Positions 45,384 to 53,886 of a DNA stretch of 64,000 nucleotides are shown here, piece after piece; within the stretch, counting starts at the first letter, position 1; each line of letters starts with the position of its first letter. The notes beneath the pieces were generated by a model. It saw only the letters and a program-made list of their open reading frames with translations, was not told where the DNA came from and ran no database searches. The translations under genes and the position numbers were made by a program. Source of the DNA: Escherichia coli (GTDB taxonomy: Bacteria; Pseudomonadota; Gammaproteobacteria; Enterobacterales; Enterobacteriaceae); assembly GCF_036503815.1 (NCBI RefSeq), contig NZ_AP027764.1, positions 1,922,001-1,986,000 of the forward strand. The letters run 5' to 3'.

Positions 45384-45484
45384 CGACAGACCAGAAGCGG
45401 GAAGCTGTGGAAGTCATGTGTGAGGCAACGGGTCTGTCGCAACGTCACGCCAGTAGGCTGGCAGGTCTCTCCCTGTCAACATAA
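45377..45484 (+). pseudogene. IS3-family transposase OrfB, 5' fragment
   Basis: In the -1 frame relative to OrfA: VLTTDQKREAVEVMCEATGL then SQRHASRLAGLSLST, the usual OrfB beginning, followed by a stop at 45482. The DDE catalytic domain is gone. The break is near 45478. Confidence 0.75.
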
Positions 45485-46044
45485 TACAGGGGGAATGTCA
45501 GTTTGCATGGGCGCATACTGATAGAGGGGCACTGAGAATAAGACAGATCGCCACTACGGCATATGATGCCCGCGGTTACGGCGCTGTGGCCTGTTTCACT
45601 AAATCGCTCACTATGGGTGGTAGTGAATAAACTGTACGCGGCGCTCAATAAGGGGACGGCAGGGACTCGGTAGTGATTGATGCCGGAACGAGGCATTTTA
45701 AGAACAAAACGCCCCTGGTTAGCAGTATCACCTCGTCCGGCAGGAAAGCATGCTAACATCAACAAGAACCTCCTGTTAATGCCATTTCCCGACTCATTAC
45801 CACCAATCTAATTTCACCGCTGCGAAGTAAGGGGCGTTAAGCCCGGCTATGCAGGGGCAGGTTTTCTCTCCCGTGCGCTTTTCCGTTCTTCATATCTGCT
45901 TCCGGTTAATCGTTTCCCAACACAACCCGTCCCGCAAGGGTAAAATTGCACGCATACTGCGCCCTTGCAGGACAGAACGATGCCGGGAAAGCGAACCGTC
46001 AGGCGATACGAAGACGAAAATCACACACTGACGGAGAAAAAAAC
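45485..46044. other. non-coding stretch upstream of ardC
   Basis: About 560 bp without a supported gene. It contains an inverted repeat GCAAGGG (45934-45940) / CCCTTGC (45962-45968) and a GC-rich leader running into the ardC ribosome site. Leader regions of plasmid antirestriction genes often form such hairpins to act as single-strand promoters on DNA entry; that role here is a guess. Confidence 0.4.
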
Positions 46045-46992
46045 ATGACGATTTCCCTTTATACCTCCCGGACAAGCGCCCCTAACACCGCAGCGGCGAC
46101 CAGCGTATCCTCGCTGGAGCAGTCAGGCTCCTCAAAAACGAAATTTTCTAAAACCAGAACGGATATTTATCAGACCGTTACCGACAGCATCATTGCAGCG
46201 CTGGAAGCCGGTGTAAAACCGTGGTCCTGCCCGTGGCTGCGTGTATCCGGCATGTCTGGACTGCCATCCAATTACGCCACTGGCACGGCTTACAGCGGAA
46301 TGAATATCATGTTGCTGTGGTGCAGCGCATCTAAACAGGGTTTCAGCGATTCCCGCTGGATGACTTACAAACAGGCACAGGCAGCAGGTGGACAGGTTCG
46401 CAAGGGTGAACATGGCACAACAGCCATTTTCTATACGACCCTGGAAAAGGAAAACGACGCCGGAGAGGTTGAACAAATTCCGATGCTGAAAACTTTCACC
46501 GTGTTTAACGTTCAGCAAATCGACGGTTTGCCCCTGACAACTGAAACAGTCAGCCCGGAAGCTACATTTAACCCGTTGCCGCAGGCTGAGAACCTGTTAC
46601 GGAAGAGTGGCGCAAACATCATCGAGAAAGGACAAAACGCCTTTTTCAGCCCATCAACTGATGAAGTCTGGTTACCGGAGCGCCATTTGTTTTCGGATGC
46701 GGCTAACTTCTACGCTACCGGTCTGCATGAGCTGGTTCACTGGAGCGGGGGTAAAAAACGCCTGAACCGTGAAATGAAAGGGAAGTTTGGCAGTGCGGAT
46801 TATGCAGAGGAAGAACTTGTCGCGGAGCTGGGAAGTGCCTTTCTGATGGCTGATCTTGGCATTGAGGGAGAGGTACAACATGAAAGCTATATTGCTTCCT
46901 GGCTGAAAGCGCTGAAAAACGACAAGCGTTATATTTTCAAAGCGGTCAGCGCCGCCTCTAAAGCGCATTCTTATCTGATGGATAAACTCTGA
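46045..46992 (+). CDS. ArdC-family antirestriction protein
   Basis: 315 residues. The N-terminal ssDNA-binding domain (about 40-160; DIYQTVTDSIIAALEAG, PWLRVSG, SGMNIMLLW, GEHGTT) is followed by a zincin-like metallopeptidase domain with HELVHWSG (about residues 229-236) and a downstream EEELVAELG. ArdC proteins coat incoming DNA and shield it from restriction. ATG 46045 follows GGAG by about 8 bases. It is convergent with mobC. Confidence 0.88.
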   Translation: MTISLYTSRTSAPNTAAATSVSSLEQSGSSKTKFSKTRTDIYQTVTDSIIAALEAGVKPWSCPWLRVSGMSGLPSNYATGTAYSGMNIMLLWCSASKQGFSDSRWMTYKQAQAAGGQVRKGEHGTTAIFYTTLEKENDAGEVEQIPMLKTFTVFNVQQIDGLPLTTETVSPEATFNPLPQAENLLRKSGANIIEKGQNAFFSPSTDEVWLPERHLFSDAANFYATGLHELVHWSGGKKRLNREMKGKFGSADYAEEELVAELGSAFLMADLGIEGEVQHESYIASWLKALKNDKRYIFKAVSAASKAHSYLMDKL

Positions 46993-47055
46993 GGACGGAG
47001 CCAGACAACCGCAAGGGAATGCGGTTACATGGTTTTTAACCGGCAACGCTGCAGG

Positions 47056-47104
47056 GCGCAGACTGAGGCGGAACGCAGCATAGCGAGTACCGAACAGTCT
47101 GCGC
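47056..47104. repeat. inverted repeat downstream of ardC
   Basis: GCGCAGACTG (47056-47065) pairs with CAGTCTGCGC (47095-47104), a perfect 10-bp stem with a 29-base loop. It lies between convergent ardC and mobC. Confidence 0.7.
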
Positions 47105-47125
47105 CTCGCAGTGGAATAAAAATAT

Positions 47126-47156
47126 ACCGGGCTGGCGGTATTACCGCCAGCCCGGT
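47126..47156. repeat. 31-bp perfect palindrome between ardC and mobC
   Basis: ACCGGGCTGGCGGTA and its exact reverse complement flank a single T. It may act as a terminator for both convergent genes, though it lacks a T run, or as a protein-binding site. Confidence 0.8.
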
Positions 47157-47185
47157 GAGACCATCACGATGGCCTGAGTAAAAGC

Positions 47186-47932
47186 TTACGTATAGCTGTC
47201 TAATGACAAGCGCTTTAATTCATCAAGGGTATAAATGCGAAATACCCGACGGTGGCGTTCTTCCAGCGGGACGTGCTGATGGTTGATGATGACATGTCTG
47301 ATGCTGTCAAATAGGAGCTCAAGTGCCCGTTTTTTCTGTGGGTCAGGAATGACATAAAAAACATGAATCCACAGTTTGCGGGTACGGGCCAGCAGGTGGC
47401 TGGCAATAATCGACTGGTAGCGGGCTCGGGTTTTCAGGCGACGCTCGGTTTCAATGGCGATCACGGTGCTGCCAGGCAAGATGATCAACCCGTCCGGGCG
47501 ATGTTTTACCTGATACTGGCTGAGAAAGGTGGCCCGGTCGCCGTTAATCCATCCCGACGCGCCTTTCTTCTCCAGAATAAGCCTGGCGGCCTGATTATCA
47601 AGATGGTGTTCCAGCGTCCAGCCGGTGATTTTTGATGGTTCAAACCGAGGAGGAAAGATTTTATCATCCGGGGTTAACACCACCGCCAGCCCGTCGCTGG
47701 TGATCCCCCATAATGAAATCTTCATTGTTCGTGATTCAAGCACATGCTTCTGGATTAACCCCATTCGCTCTGTTTTTGCCAGTAGCGAATAAAGCGACTT
47801 ATGATCCCGGAAACCAAATAACAGCATCAGAGTTTTAAAATCACTGTAAGTTTCTTCTTTCAGGAAGTTCAGCAGTTGTTTTATTTTTTCGTTGTTACGC
47901 GTCTGGCGCTCGTGAAATGATGAAATCAGCAT
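47186..47932 (-). CDS. mobC: MobC, CloDF13-type relaxase (MOB-C family)
   Basis: 248 residues. The N-terminal part (about 12-90) looks like a winged-helix domain (LLNFLKEETYSDFKTL). The C-terminal part carries RPDG (145-148) and AIETE (159-163), matching the PD-(D/E)XK-like catalytic pattern of MOB-C relaxases, which nick oriT without the usual HUH-Tyr fold. His109-His110 and the LSQYQVKHRPDG region support this. It starts 9 bp after mobB and has a GGAGCG ribosome site. Identity by family pattern and by pairing with MobB. Confidence 0.78.
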   Translation of the reverse strand: MLISSFHERQTRNNEKIKQLLNFLKEETYSDFKTLMLLFGFRDHKSLYSLLAKTERMGLIQKHVLESRTMKISLWGITSDGLAVVLTPDDKIFPPRFEPSKITGWTLEHHLDNQAARLILEKKGASGWINGDRATFLSQYQVKHRPDGLIILPGSTVIAIETERRLKTRARYQSIIASHLLARTRKLWIHVFYVIPDPQKKRALELLFDSIRHVIINHQHVPLEERHRRVFRIYTLDELKRLSLDSYT

Positions 47933-47941
47933 AAGCGCTCC

Positions 47942-49804
47942 TTAAAAATCCAGCGGGGACAGGTGTTCTTCATCATCAGGTTTCGGCTTTACCGGTTTGA
48001 CTTCGCTTTCGTCGAAGAAAAGAGCCGGGTGTGTTGTCATCACATCCGACATGGCGGGTTTATCATCCTCGCAAAAATCCAGCATGATCTTCACGGGGGC
48101 TACCGTTGCGGCAATATCAGGGGAAACCGAAAAAGTTTTTAGCTGGCGCTTTCTGACCTTTATCGGCGAGATCAGTGAAGCAGAAGGTAGCGTTTTTGTC
48201 GTAAAGATAAAGCTGACAAAATCGGGCAGGTTCAGGATCATATTGCTGTCAATAAAGAAACGTTCGGCCTGGCGGATTGTGCGCTCACTGTCGATGGTCT
48301 CCGTGAGCATATTATCTGTTTTAGCCTTACGGAGTTCGTCATCCACCAGAATAGTGCCTGACATTCTCGCTACCCATTCCGCTGTATCCGGGTCCATAAC
48401 CCGGTAAACCAGTTTGAATTTGGCATTTTCAACGACCGCACCGACAACGGCGTCACCTTTCAAATCTGCCGGGCAGTCTTTTAAATCGGCAATGGACTGG
48501 TGGTCCATAATAATATGCACGCCTTTATCACGCGCTGCCCCTAATCCCTCCAGTGCTGACCTGGATAAATGGTATTTCAGTTCGGAAAGATAAACAGCAA
48601 TGGGGCGGGGGACGTCTATTACTCGATCGCGCTTTTCTGCCAGCTGGTAAAGGCGAACCAGTAGCATGCGCTGGGCGGTAATAATTTTGCTGTTTCGCAT
48701 GGAGCCGACAACATAACAGCAGCCGCCCTCATCAAATATGTGCTTAAGCGAAAAGCCTTCTGGTGAGTTAATGGCATTGAGTAATGCCAGTTCCTCAATT
48801 TTTCCGAAAAAGGCTTTGATCTTTTCGGCAATACTCTGAACGTAATCACCGTTATAAACATCCCGGATTGTTGTCGATGGATTATCGCTGACAAATTGTG
48901 CGGCTATACGGGCGGCTTTTCGGTCATCAATGCGATAAAAATCAGATTCCTGCCCTTTTTCTGCCAGGCTGAAACCTGCAACAAACAATTCTTCCAGCTC
49001 ATCGGGCGTGATATCTTCAATCAGATTTAACTGGTATTGCTGTTTTCGCAGGTCAATTAAGGCAAAAGGCTTGCCTGCATCCTCGCAGGCTTTGCGGTAA
49101 AGATGCGGTGCCCATTCATCGTCTTTGGGGTCCATAACAAAAACACCTTCACCGGCCAGAATACTTTGATAAAGTAATATGCCGGCGGCTACCCCTTTAC
49201 CGGCCCCTGTGGTGCCGATAATATCCGCGTGTTGTTTCTGCCAGTCTTTTAACGGGAGATACATTGGTTCATTTTCCCTGCCCATGCCGGTAAAAATGCC
49301 TTTATTCAGGTCGATATAATCCAGCGGGTTATAATGCAGTGTTTCCGGCAGCAGGGACTTTACGGTGCGGACATCGGTGCGCAATTCCCGTTCAAGGGTG
49401 GTCTTTTTAACAAGGCGTTTCTTTATTTTGTCCAGTTCCGGTGTGAATATCCGGCGAAGCATAATATGAAAAATAATCCCGGTTACAGTGAAAGCAATCC
49501 GTACTGACCACGCCAGTACCGTATTATCACTGGTGGGTCTGATCTTATACAGCCACTGAAAGGATCCGATAACGACCGGAGCCAGTGTGCCGGAGAGAAA
49601 ACACAGCAGGGAAAAAGCAATAATCAGCTTTTTCCAGAGCGGCGCTTTCTGCCGTTCATCGCTTTTCATTGATGCAAAAAACGGCATCGTCAGCCCCGCT
49701 AATAATGCCAGCACCAGTTGTTTCTGTTGCACAAAAGCCAGCACCGCCAGCATCCCGTTCACTATCGGGGACAGTGAAGCGGTAAGCTTATTTAAAATCA
49801 TCAT
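47942..49804 (-). CDS. mobB: MobB, type IV coupling protein (VirD4-like, CloDF13 type)
   Basis: About 620 residues. Two or three N-terminal membrane segments (about 8-100) are followed by a VirD4-type ATPase: Walker A IGTTGAGKGVAAG (about residues 205-218) and Walker B-like VFVMDPKDDEW. The protein delivers the relaxosome to the conjugation channel. ATG 49804 or 49801 is preferred because GGAGG lies just upstream; an in-frame ATG at 49831 would add nine residues. Together with mobC it forms the DNA-processing module. Confidence 0.85.
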   Translation of the reverse strand: MMILNKLTASLSPIVNGMLAVLAFVQQKQLVLALLAGLTMPFFASMKSDERQKAPLWKKLIIAFSLLCFLSGTLAPVVIGSFQWLYKIRPTSDNTVLAWSVRIAFTVTGIIFHIMLRRIFTPELDKIKKRLVKKTTLERELRTDVRTVKSLLPETLHYNPLDYIDLNKGIFTGMGRENEPMYLPLKDWQKQHADIIGTTGAGKGVAAGILLYQSILAGEGVFVMDPKDDEWAPHLYRKACEDAGKPFALIDLRKQQYQLNLIEDITPDELEELFVAGFSLAEKGQESDFYRIDDRKAARIAAQFVSDNPSTTIRDVYNGDYVQSIAEKIKAFFGKIEELALLNAINSPEGFSLKHIFDEGGCCYVVGSMRNSKIITAQRMLLVRLYQLAEKRDRVIDVPRPIAVYLSELKYHLSRSALEGLGAARDKGVHIIMDHQSIADLKDCPADLKGDAVVGAVVENAKFKLVYRVMDPDTAEWVARMSGTILVDDELRKAKTDNMLTETIDSERTIRQAERFFIDSNMILNLPDFVSFIFTTKTLPSASLISPIKVRKRQLKTFSVSPDIAATVAPVKIMLDFCEDDKPAMSDVMTTHPALFFDESEVKPVKPKPDDEEHLSPLDF

Positions 49805-50079
49805 GCCTCCTTCGTCAGCGATTCGCCCCATGACATCGCCCCATCAATTCGCCCCACGGTGTCGGGCGAAAAGACGGGGCGAGCGTATGGGGTAAAGAAG
49901 GTAACCGCTGTGCGGCCATGTACCGGAAAGCATGCTTCCCTGCACGAAACGGCGTGCGCCAGTACATGCGGGCTGGACGCCCTTATTGCCTGTCGCATGG
50001 GGGTAATGTCGCGGCTGGACGCCACGCCAAAACCCCCAGGGTCAAAGGCGGCACACCGTCGCACGCTACGCGCGACCAA
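49801..50079 (-). CDS. possible small ORF overlapping the mobB start
   Basis: 92 codons, GC-rich, ending TGA at the mobB start codon. The protein has no clear fold signature; segments such as PHVLAHAVSCREACFPVHGR look like those in small plasmid- and phage-encoded proteins, but I cannot name the family. The DNA is also full of repeats that could be cis-acting, so the frame may be fortuitous. Confidence 0.35.
   Translation of the reverse strand: MVARSVRRCAAFDPGGFGVASSRDITPMRQAIRASSPHVLAHAVSCREACFPVHGRTAVTFFTPYARPVFSPDTVGRIDGAMSWGESLTKEA
49818..49880. repeat. GATTCGCCCCA-type repeats upstream of mobB
   Basis: The plus strand shows ATTCGCCCCAT, ATCGCCCCATC and ATTCGCCCCAC within 45 bp, followed by GGGCGAAAAGACGGGGCGAG in the opposite sense. 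These look like a set of protein-binding repeats. Confidence 0.6.
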
Positions 50080-50162
50080 CCCCTTTAAGACGCGCGTTTA
50101 GCCTATTTTTTCTTCGCAAGCTCGAAAAAATGGGAACGCTGCTTTAAAGGGGTTGGTCGCGC
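50070..50162. repeat. 19-bp perfect inverted repeat with 55-bp spacer
   Basis: GCGCGACCAACCCCTTTAA (50070-50088) and its exact reverse complement (50144-50162). It lies upstream of mobB in the structured gap between the mob and virB operons. Confidence 0.9.
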
Positions 50163-50171
50163 CTAATCGGC

Positions 50172-50197
50172 ATATTCCCCGCCGGGGCGGGAAATAT
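50172..50197. repeat. GC-rich hairpin
   Basis: TATTCCCCGCC and GGCGGGAAATA form a near-perfect hairpin just beyond the 19-bp inverted repeat. Confidence 0.6.
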
Positions 50198-50357
50198 AGC
50201 CTGGCTGCGACGGTGTGCGGGGCAAGCCCCCCACAAAAACCGGCACGTGGGCGTGCCTTTTTGCTCGCTGGGGCGGCAAAATTTTTGCGGCTCCCCCCGG
50301 CCCGCTTCAATTCGCTGGGGCGAATGTTCGCGGGTGGACGTGGATCCTGAAAATTAG

Positions 50358-50450
50358 CAATTTCTCCGAAATTGAATTTTCTGTCCACGTTCCACTTCAT
50401 TATTTTTCGTCTTAACAATTTCTTCGAAATTGAAGCCAAAAATAATGAAG
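50358..50450. repeat. paired palindromes and nested inverted repeat (candidate oriT region)
   Basis: CAATTTCTCCGAAATTG (50358-50374) and CAATTTCTTCGAAATTG (50416-50432) are two nearly identical 17-bp hairpins. The second sits inside a 13-bp perfect inverted repeat CTTCATTATTTTT (50395-50407) / AAAAATAATGAAG (50438-50450), giving a branched fold. Confidence 0.8.
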
Positions 50451-50510
50451 CCTTAAAATCCCGTCGCCTGTTAGTCTCTGTATTGTACAATACACTTTTG
50501 TTTTGTGTGA

Positions 50511-50816
50511 TTACATTTGCTCGCGGTATATTTCAGCCCTGCACTCCCTTTCAGCTTCCAGTGCTTCACTGTAGGACGCATCATCAATTTTCGTACCTTT
50601 ACTCTCGGCATAGCGTCTTAATCTATTTGCGTCAGCTTCATTAAGTTCTGAAAGATGATCGCGCAAAAGACCGATAAAACAGCTTTCGTATATTTCGTAA
50701 TACAGCCCACAACCTCTGTGGGCTTCTTTTGATAACGTGTCATATACCATGGCTACAGATATTCTGTCCTGATTTTTTGAGTGTATATTCTTAATGAATA
50801 AATCTTCGTTTATCAT
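50511..50816 (-). CDS. hypothetical protein of the conjugation region
   Basis: 101 residues, acidic and mainly helical, no signal peptide or membrane segment. Starts MINEDLFIKN with AGAGG upstream. I do not recognise a family. It is transcribed with the virB operon as a likely distal gene; the region between it and mobB is non-coding and structured. Confidence 0.6.
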   Translation of the reverse strand: MINEDLFIKNIHSKNQDRISVAMVYDTLSKEAHRGCGLYYEIYESCFIGLLRDHLSELNEADANRLRRYAESKGTKIDDASYSEALEAERECRAEIYREQM

Positions 50817-50849
50817 TTCGAACCTCTCATATCAAAATGGATATGTCAG

Positions 50850-51155
50850 TTATCCTTTCACTCTGCCAAATTTTGAAAGGATTTTACTTATTGATTCAGG
50901 GTCTGCGGCTTTGCACTCCCCTAAAAATTCTTTTCGCATATCGAATGTTTTACCCGGATTGAAACGATGGTGTTTTTTAAATGCGTTGATTTTAAAAAAT
51001 GCGCGTTCTGCTGAACTGCATTCACTCCCACCACTATTACCTGTAGCTTTTCCGTACATGCAAAGAACAACTTCGCACGGGTCAGCGGCAAAGGAATAAA
51101 TCGGCGTTCCTGCGGTCAGGCATAATACCGTCGCCGCGATAACGGTTTTTTTCAT
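50850..51155 (-). CDS. TrbM/KikA-family conjugal transfer protein
   Basis: 101 residues with a signal peptide (about 1-24, ending SFAA) and a Cys-rich mature start DPCEVVLCMYG; further Cys at SECSS and GECKAADP. This matches the TrbM/KikA/MpfK family of small periplasmic proteins found beside P-type conjugation systems (IncN kikA). Their exact function in transfer is unclear. It lies downstream of virB11. Confidence 0.75.
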   Translation of the reverse strand: MKKTVIAATVLCLTAGTPIYSFAADPCEVVLCMYGKATGNSGGSECSSAERAFFKINAFKKHHRFNPGKTFDMRKEFLGECKAADPESISKILSKFGRVKG

Positions 51156-51190
51156 GATAAATCCTTATTAGATTGTGTTGCTTAAATGGA

Positions 51191-51589
51191 TTAGCGAGAG
51201 AAATAAATAGTGGTTTCTCTGCACGTCAGGCAATTAAAGACAGGCTGGTATTCAATAACGCCTTTTGCGCCATTCTGGCGAAGCCAGTTTTTGGCATTAA
51301 AGAAATCAGTGCCGGATTGTGCAGTGACGACAATTCGTGTTGAATGGGCGACTGCGTAAAATACTGCTGGAGTCCATATTGTATCGTAGAAACTTTGTGC
51401 GCTGATTGATGATGTCCATTTACCGTTAACTGTCGGGGAAGGGACTATAACGTTATTGTCACTCCATTGCGATAAACTGGTATTTAATGGGGCAGCGGCT
51501 TTATCCCACTCCACAGGAACGGGAGGCGGCGGCGATGAACATCCGGTAACTATTGCTGCCAACATGATGACTTTAAGTTTCTTTATCAT
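51191..51589 (-). CDS. Cag12-like conjugation lipoprotein
   Basis: 132 residues. A lipoprotein signal peptide with lipobox VTGC (Cys17), followed by a Pro-rich linker (SSPPPPVPVEWDKA) and a mixed alpha/beta domain with one C-x2-C pair (NCLTC). This resembles the Cag12/outer-membrane-associated small proteins carried by conjugative plasmids. The start overlaps the virB11 stop by 4 bp, so it belongs to the virB operon. Function is inferred only from family and position. Confidence 0.6.
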   Translation of the reverse strand: MIKKLKVIMLAAIVTGCSSPPPPVPVEWDKAAAPLNTSLSQWSDNNVIVPSPTVNGKWTSSISAQSFYDTIWTPAVFYAVAHSTRIVVTAQSGTDFFNAKNWLRQNGAKGVIEYQPVFNCLTCRETTIYFSR

Positions 51590-52611
51590 GCTTTCATTTC
51601 CTCAAAATACTGGTTTCGATGAATTGGACGGAAATAGATGTCATTCATACGGCGAACATTTCCGTCTAAATCAATGCTCACAATCACGTCCAGGCTATCC
51701 AGAACCTTACGTAACATAAATGTATAGGGGAGCTGGGCGCACTGTGGATTTTCATAGCAACGGGTAATAAACCCATATATAGCTTCTTTCGCTGATCCTG
51801 CATGAATGGAGGTCATACTCCCTTCATGGCCGGAACCTGTTATTTTAAGGAAGTCCCAGGCTTCCGCACCGCGAACCTCTGTTAATAAAATGCGGTCAGG
51901 GTTCATACGGTAATTCCAGCGTAAAAGGCTCGCCGGGGTAACGATAGAACCTTTTTCATCTGATGATTCTGACGGATAAAAAAGATGGACGTAGTTTTTA
52001 TGGATAAAGAACGTGATTTCCGGGTTGTCCTCAATGGTTGATATCCGAAGATGTACAGGAATATACCCTATCAACATTTTCATATAGGTGGTTTTCCCGG
52101 TGCTTGTTTCCCCGGCGACCGCGAGAGTTTTACCGTACTCGACGCATTTCTCCATAAACAGAGGAATATTTTTTGTATTGTACAATGCAATTAATTCCTC
52201 GTCGTGCGTCTCCGTTTTTTCCTCGCCTGTTACCCGGTTATAAAATCCCGCATCGATGTATGACTGATGCGGGATTTGTACCTTCGATGGCTTACGGATG
52301 GTGATAGACACCGTATCGCGCTCACAGGCCGGGGGAACAATCACCTGGCACCGTTCGCCAGATTCCAGCGTGGCTGACAGCCCCGGCTTAATATCTTCGA
52401 TATTGTCGCCGTGGTGCTTTGCCAGGCACCGGGCAAAGTTGTAGCAATCCTCATAGGACAAAGGAACGGCGTGCTGCTCCCATACGCCGTTGATTTTGGT
52501 ATACAGCTCACCTGGACGATTGACGGCGATCTCCGTCAGGCCGGGAAGCTCTAGAAAGTCGCCAAAGAAACGCTGTTTATAGCGGTCGAGGGAAATATTC
52601 TTAGCGGTCAT
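51586..52611 (-). CDS. virB11: VirB11, type IV secretion traffic ATPase
   Basis: 341 residues. Walker A GETSTGKTT at 167-175, an Asp-box-like STIEDNPE, Walker B-like RILLTEVRG and a His-box GSMTSIHAG. VirB11 forms a hexamer at the cytoplasmic base, switching the secretion machine between pilus assembly and DNA transfer. It overlaps virB10 by 11 bp. Very similar in plan to the R6K/pKM101 proteins. Confidence 0.92.
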   Translation of the reverse strand: MTAKNISLDRYKQRFFGDFLELPGLTEIAVNRPGELYTKINGVWEQHAVPLSYEDCYNFARCLAKHHGDNIEDIKPGLSATLESGERCQVIVPPACERDTVSITIRKPSKVQIPHQSYIDAGFYNRVTGEEKTETHDEELIALYNTKNIPLFMEKCVEYGKTLAVAGETSTGKTTYMKMLIGYIPVHLRISTIEDNPEITFFIHKNYVHLFYPSESSDEKGSIVTPASLLRWNYRMNPDRILLTEVRGAEAWDFLKITGSGHEGSMTSIHAGSAKEAIYGFITRCYENPQCAQLPYTFMLRKVLDSLDVIVSIDLDGNVRRMNDIYFRPIHRNQYFEEMKA

Positions 52612-53851
52612 TTTTCAACCTCAGTGTATAGATGTTGGAAAAATCAATATCCTCGCCTGTGATTAGGTTGATGATCTCGCCCTGATTCTTATAGAGCGTT
52701 GGGGGAATATTGATGCTGTTCTCTAGCGTGGTACGTGCCATATCTGCCATAGCCTGGCGGCTGTTTTCCGTATAGTCCGTATTGCGGTCTTTTTTGCCCG
52801 CGCTGTTGGATGCCCATGCGCCAATATCGGGGATCATGCCGACCATTAACGCGCCGCCGAACCGTTCCCAGAAGTGCGAATCTATCCAGCCATCAACGCC
52901 AGCCTCGCCCAGCTCGCCAGCCGCGCTGGTATCAACCAACGGGATATCGAGATAAGGCGGCTGGCGGGTGCGTAGCTTCGTCGCAATGATGAATGCCCGC
53001 CCTTGCCCGTGCTTCATACCTTCTTCCGCTATGGCGCGGTAAAGTAATGATGCGGTGGTGCCTTTCTCTATCAGCTTCGTGTTGCCGCTGGCGCTCCAGA
53101 TGTCAGTAGTGACCGTGCAGCGAAGTTTCCCCGCCCGGTCAGATACAAAGCGGCGATCCAGTGAGCAGGGGATCGAGGTATTTTCCGGGATGTACAGGTC
53201 AGGGTTATAGGGTATGCGGCGCAGTGGTGCGGGGCTTTGTCCCGGCGGCGGTGCGGCGGTATTTGTGGCCGCGCTGCTGTCCTGTTGTCCGGTGGTCGTT
53301 GCCGATGTCAGCGTCATTTCCTGCTGCCGGGTTTTTACCGGGTTCTGTGTGGTGGCCGAACCATCACGGCGAATAAGGAAGCTGGCTTTGTTGAGTTCTG
53401 GCGGGGCGGCCGGAGCCACCTGCCCTGTTCCCCCCGTGCTGCTCTGGCCGTTATCCTGTTGCTCTGGCTCTTCTTCGGCTGTATCGGTGGACATACCGAG
53501 ATCGTTACGCTGCCGGTAATCGGTTTTGTTCGTCTGCGGGGCTGTGTCCTGTTTCTTTTCTTCCGTAGGCTGCCACAGGATATTGCGATAAACCCAGTTA
53601 CCACCCCATGCCAGGAAGATAAGCGTGACCGCGACAATGGCAAGAAAGGCGGTTGCTTTGCCCCGTTTGCGCTTTTTCAGCTTGTTAACGGCGGGTTGTA
53701 CCGGGTCTTTCTCTTCGTCGTCCTGCGCATTGAGAAGCTCGGCCTCCCTTTTAGCGCGGGCTTCCCGCTCAAGCGTGGCAATATCATCCTCAGCGTGTGC
53801 CGGGAATGCCTGCGCTTCATCCGGCACAGGCATTTTGTTTTCGTCGTTCAT
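52601..53851 (-). CDS. virB10: VirB10, type IV secretion core complex protein
   Basis: 416 residues. A cytoplasmic N-terminus rich in charged residues, one inner-membrane segment (about 65-85, KATAFLAIVAVTLIFLAWGG), a Pro/Gln-rich periplasmic linker and the C-terminal TrbI/VirB10 domain (about 215-410) with IPENTSIPCSLDRRF and the antenna region FGGALMVGMIPDIG. It spans both membranes with VirB7 and VirB9. ATG 53851 is better spaced from AAGGA than the GTG at 53857. Confidence 0.92.
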   Translation of the reverse strand: MNDENKMPVPDEAQAFPAHAEDDIATLEREARAKREAELLNAQDDEEKDPVQPAVNKLKKRKRGKATAFLAIVAVTLIFLAWGGNWVYRNILWQPTEEKKQDTAPQTNKTDYRQRNDLGMSTDTAEEEPEQQDNGQSSTGGTGQVAPAAPPELNKASFLIRRDGSATTQNPVKTRQQEMTLTSATTTGQQDSSAATNTAAPPPGQSPAPLRRIPYNPDLYIPENTSIPCSLDRRFVSDRAGKLRCTVTTDIWSASGNTKLIEKGTTASLLYRAIAEEGMKHGQGRAFIIATKLRTRQPPYLDIPLVDTSAAGELGEAGVDGWIDSHFWERFGGALMVGMIPDIGAWASNSAGKKDRNTDYTENSRQAMADMARTTLENSINIPPTLYKNQGEIINLITGEDIDFSNIYTLRLKNDR

Positions 53852-53886
53852 ATGCACGTTTCCTTTTATAAAAATATTTTTATAGG

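Noticed and set aside
45445..45765. 106-codon minus-strand ORF near the IS remnant
   Set aside because: It crosses the apparent IS breakpoint and has no family likeness.
50098..50490. 130-codon minus-strand ORF over the repeat-rich gap
   Set aside because: It runs straight through hairpins and inverted repeats, has odd Pro/Arg composition, and no ribosome site; more likely fortuitous in GC-rich structured DNA.
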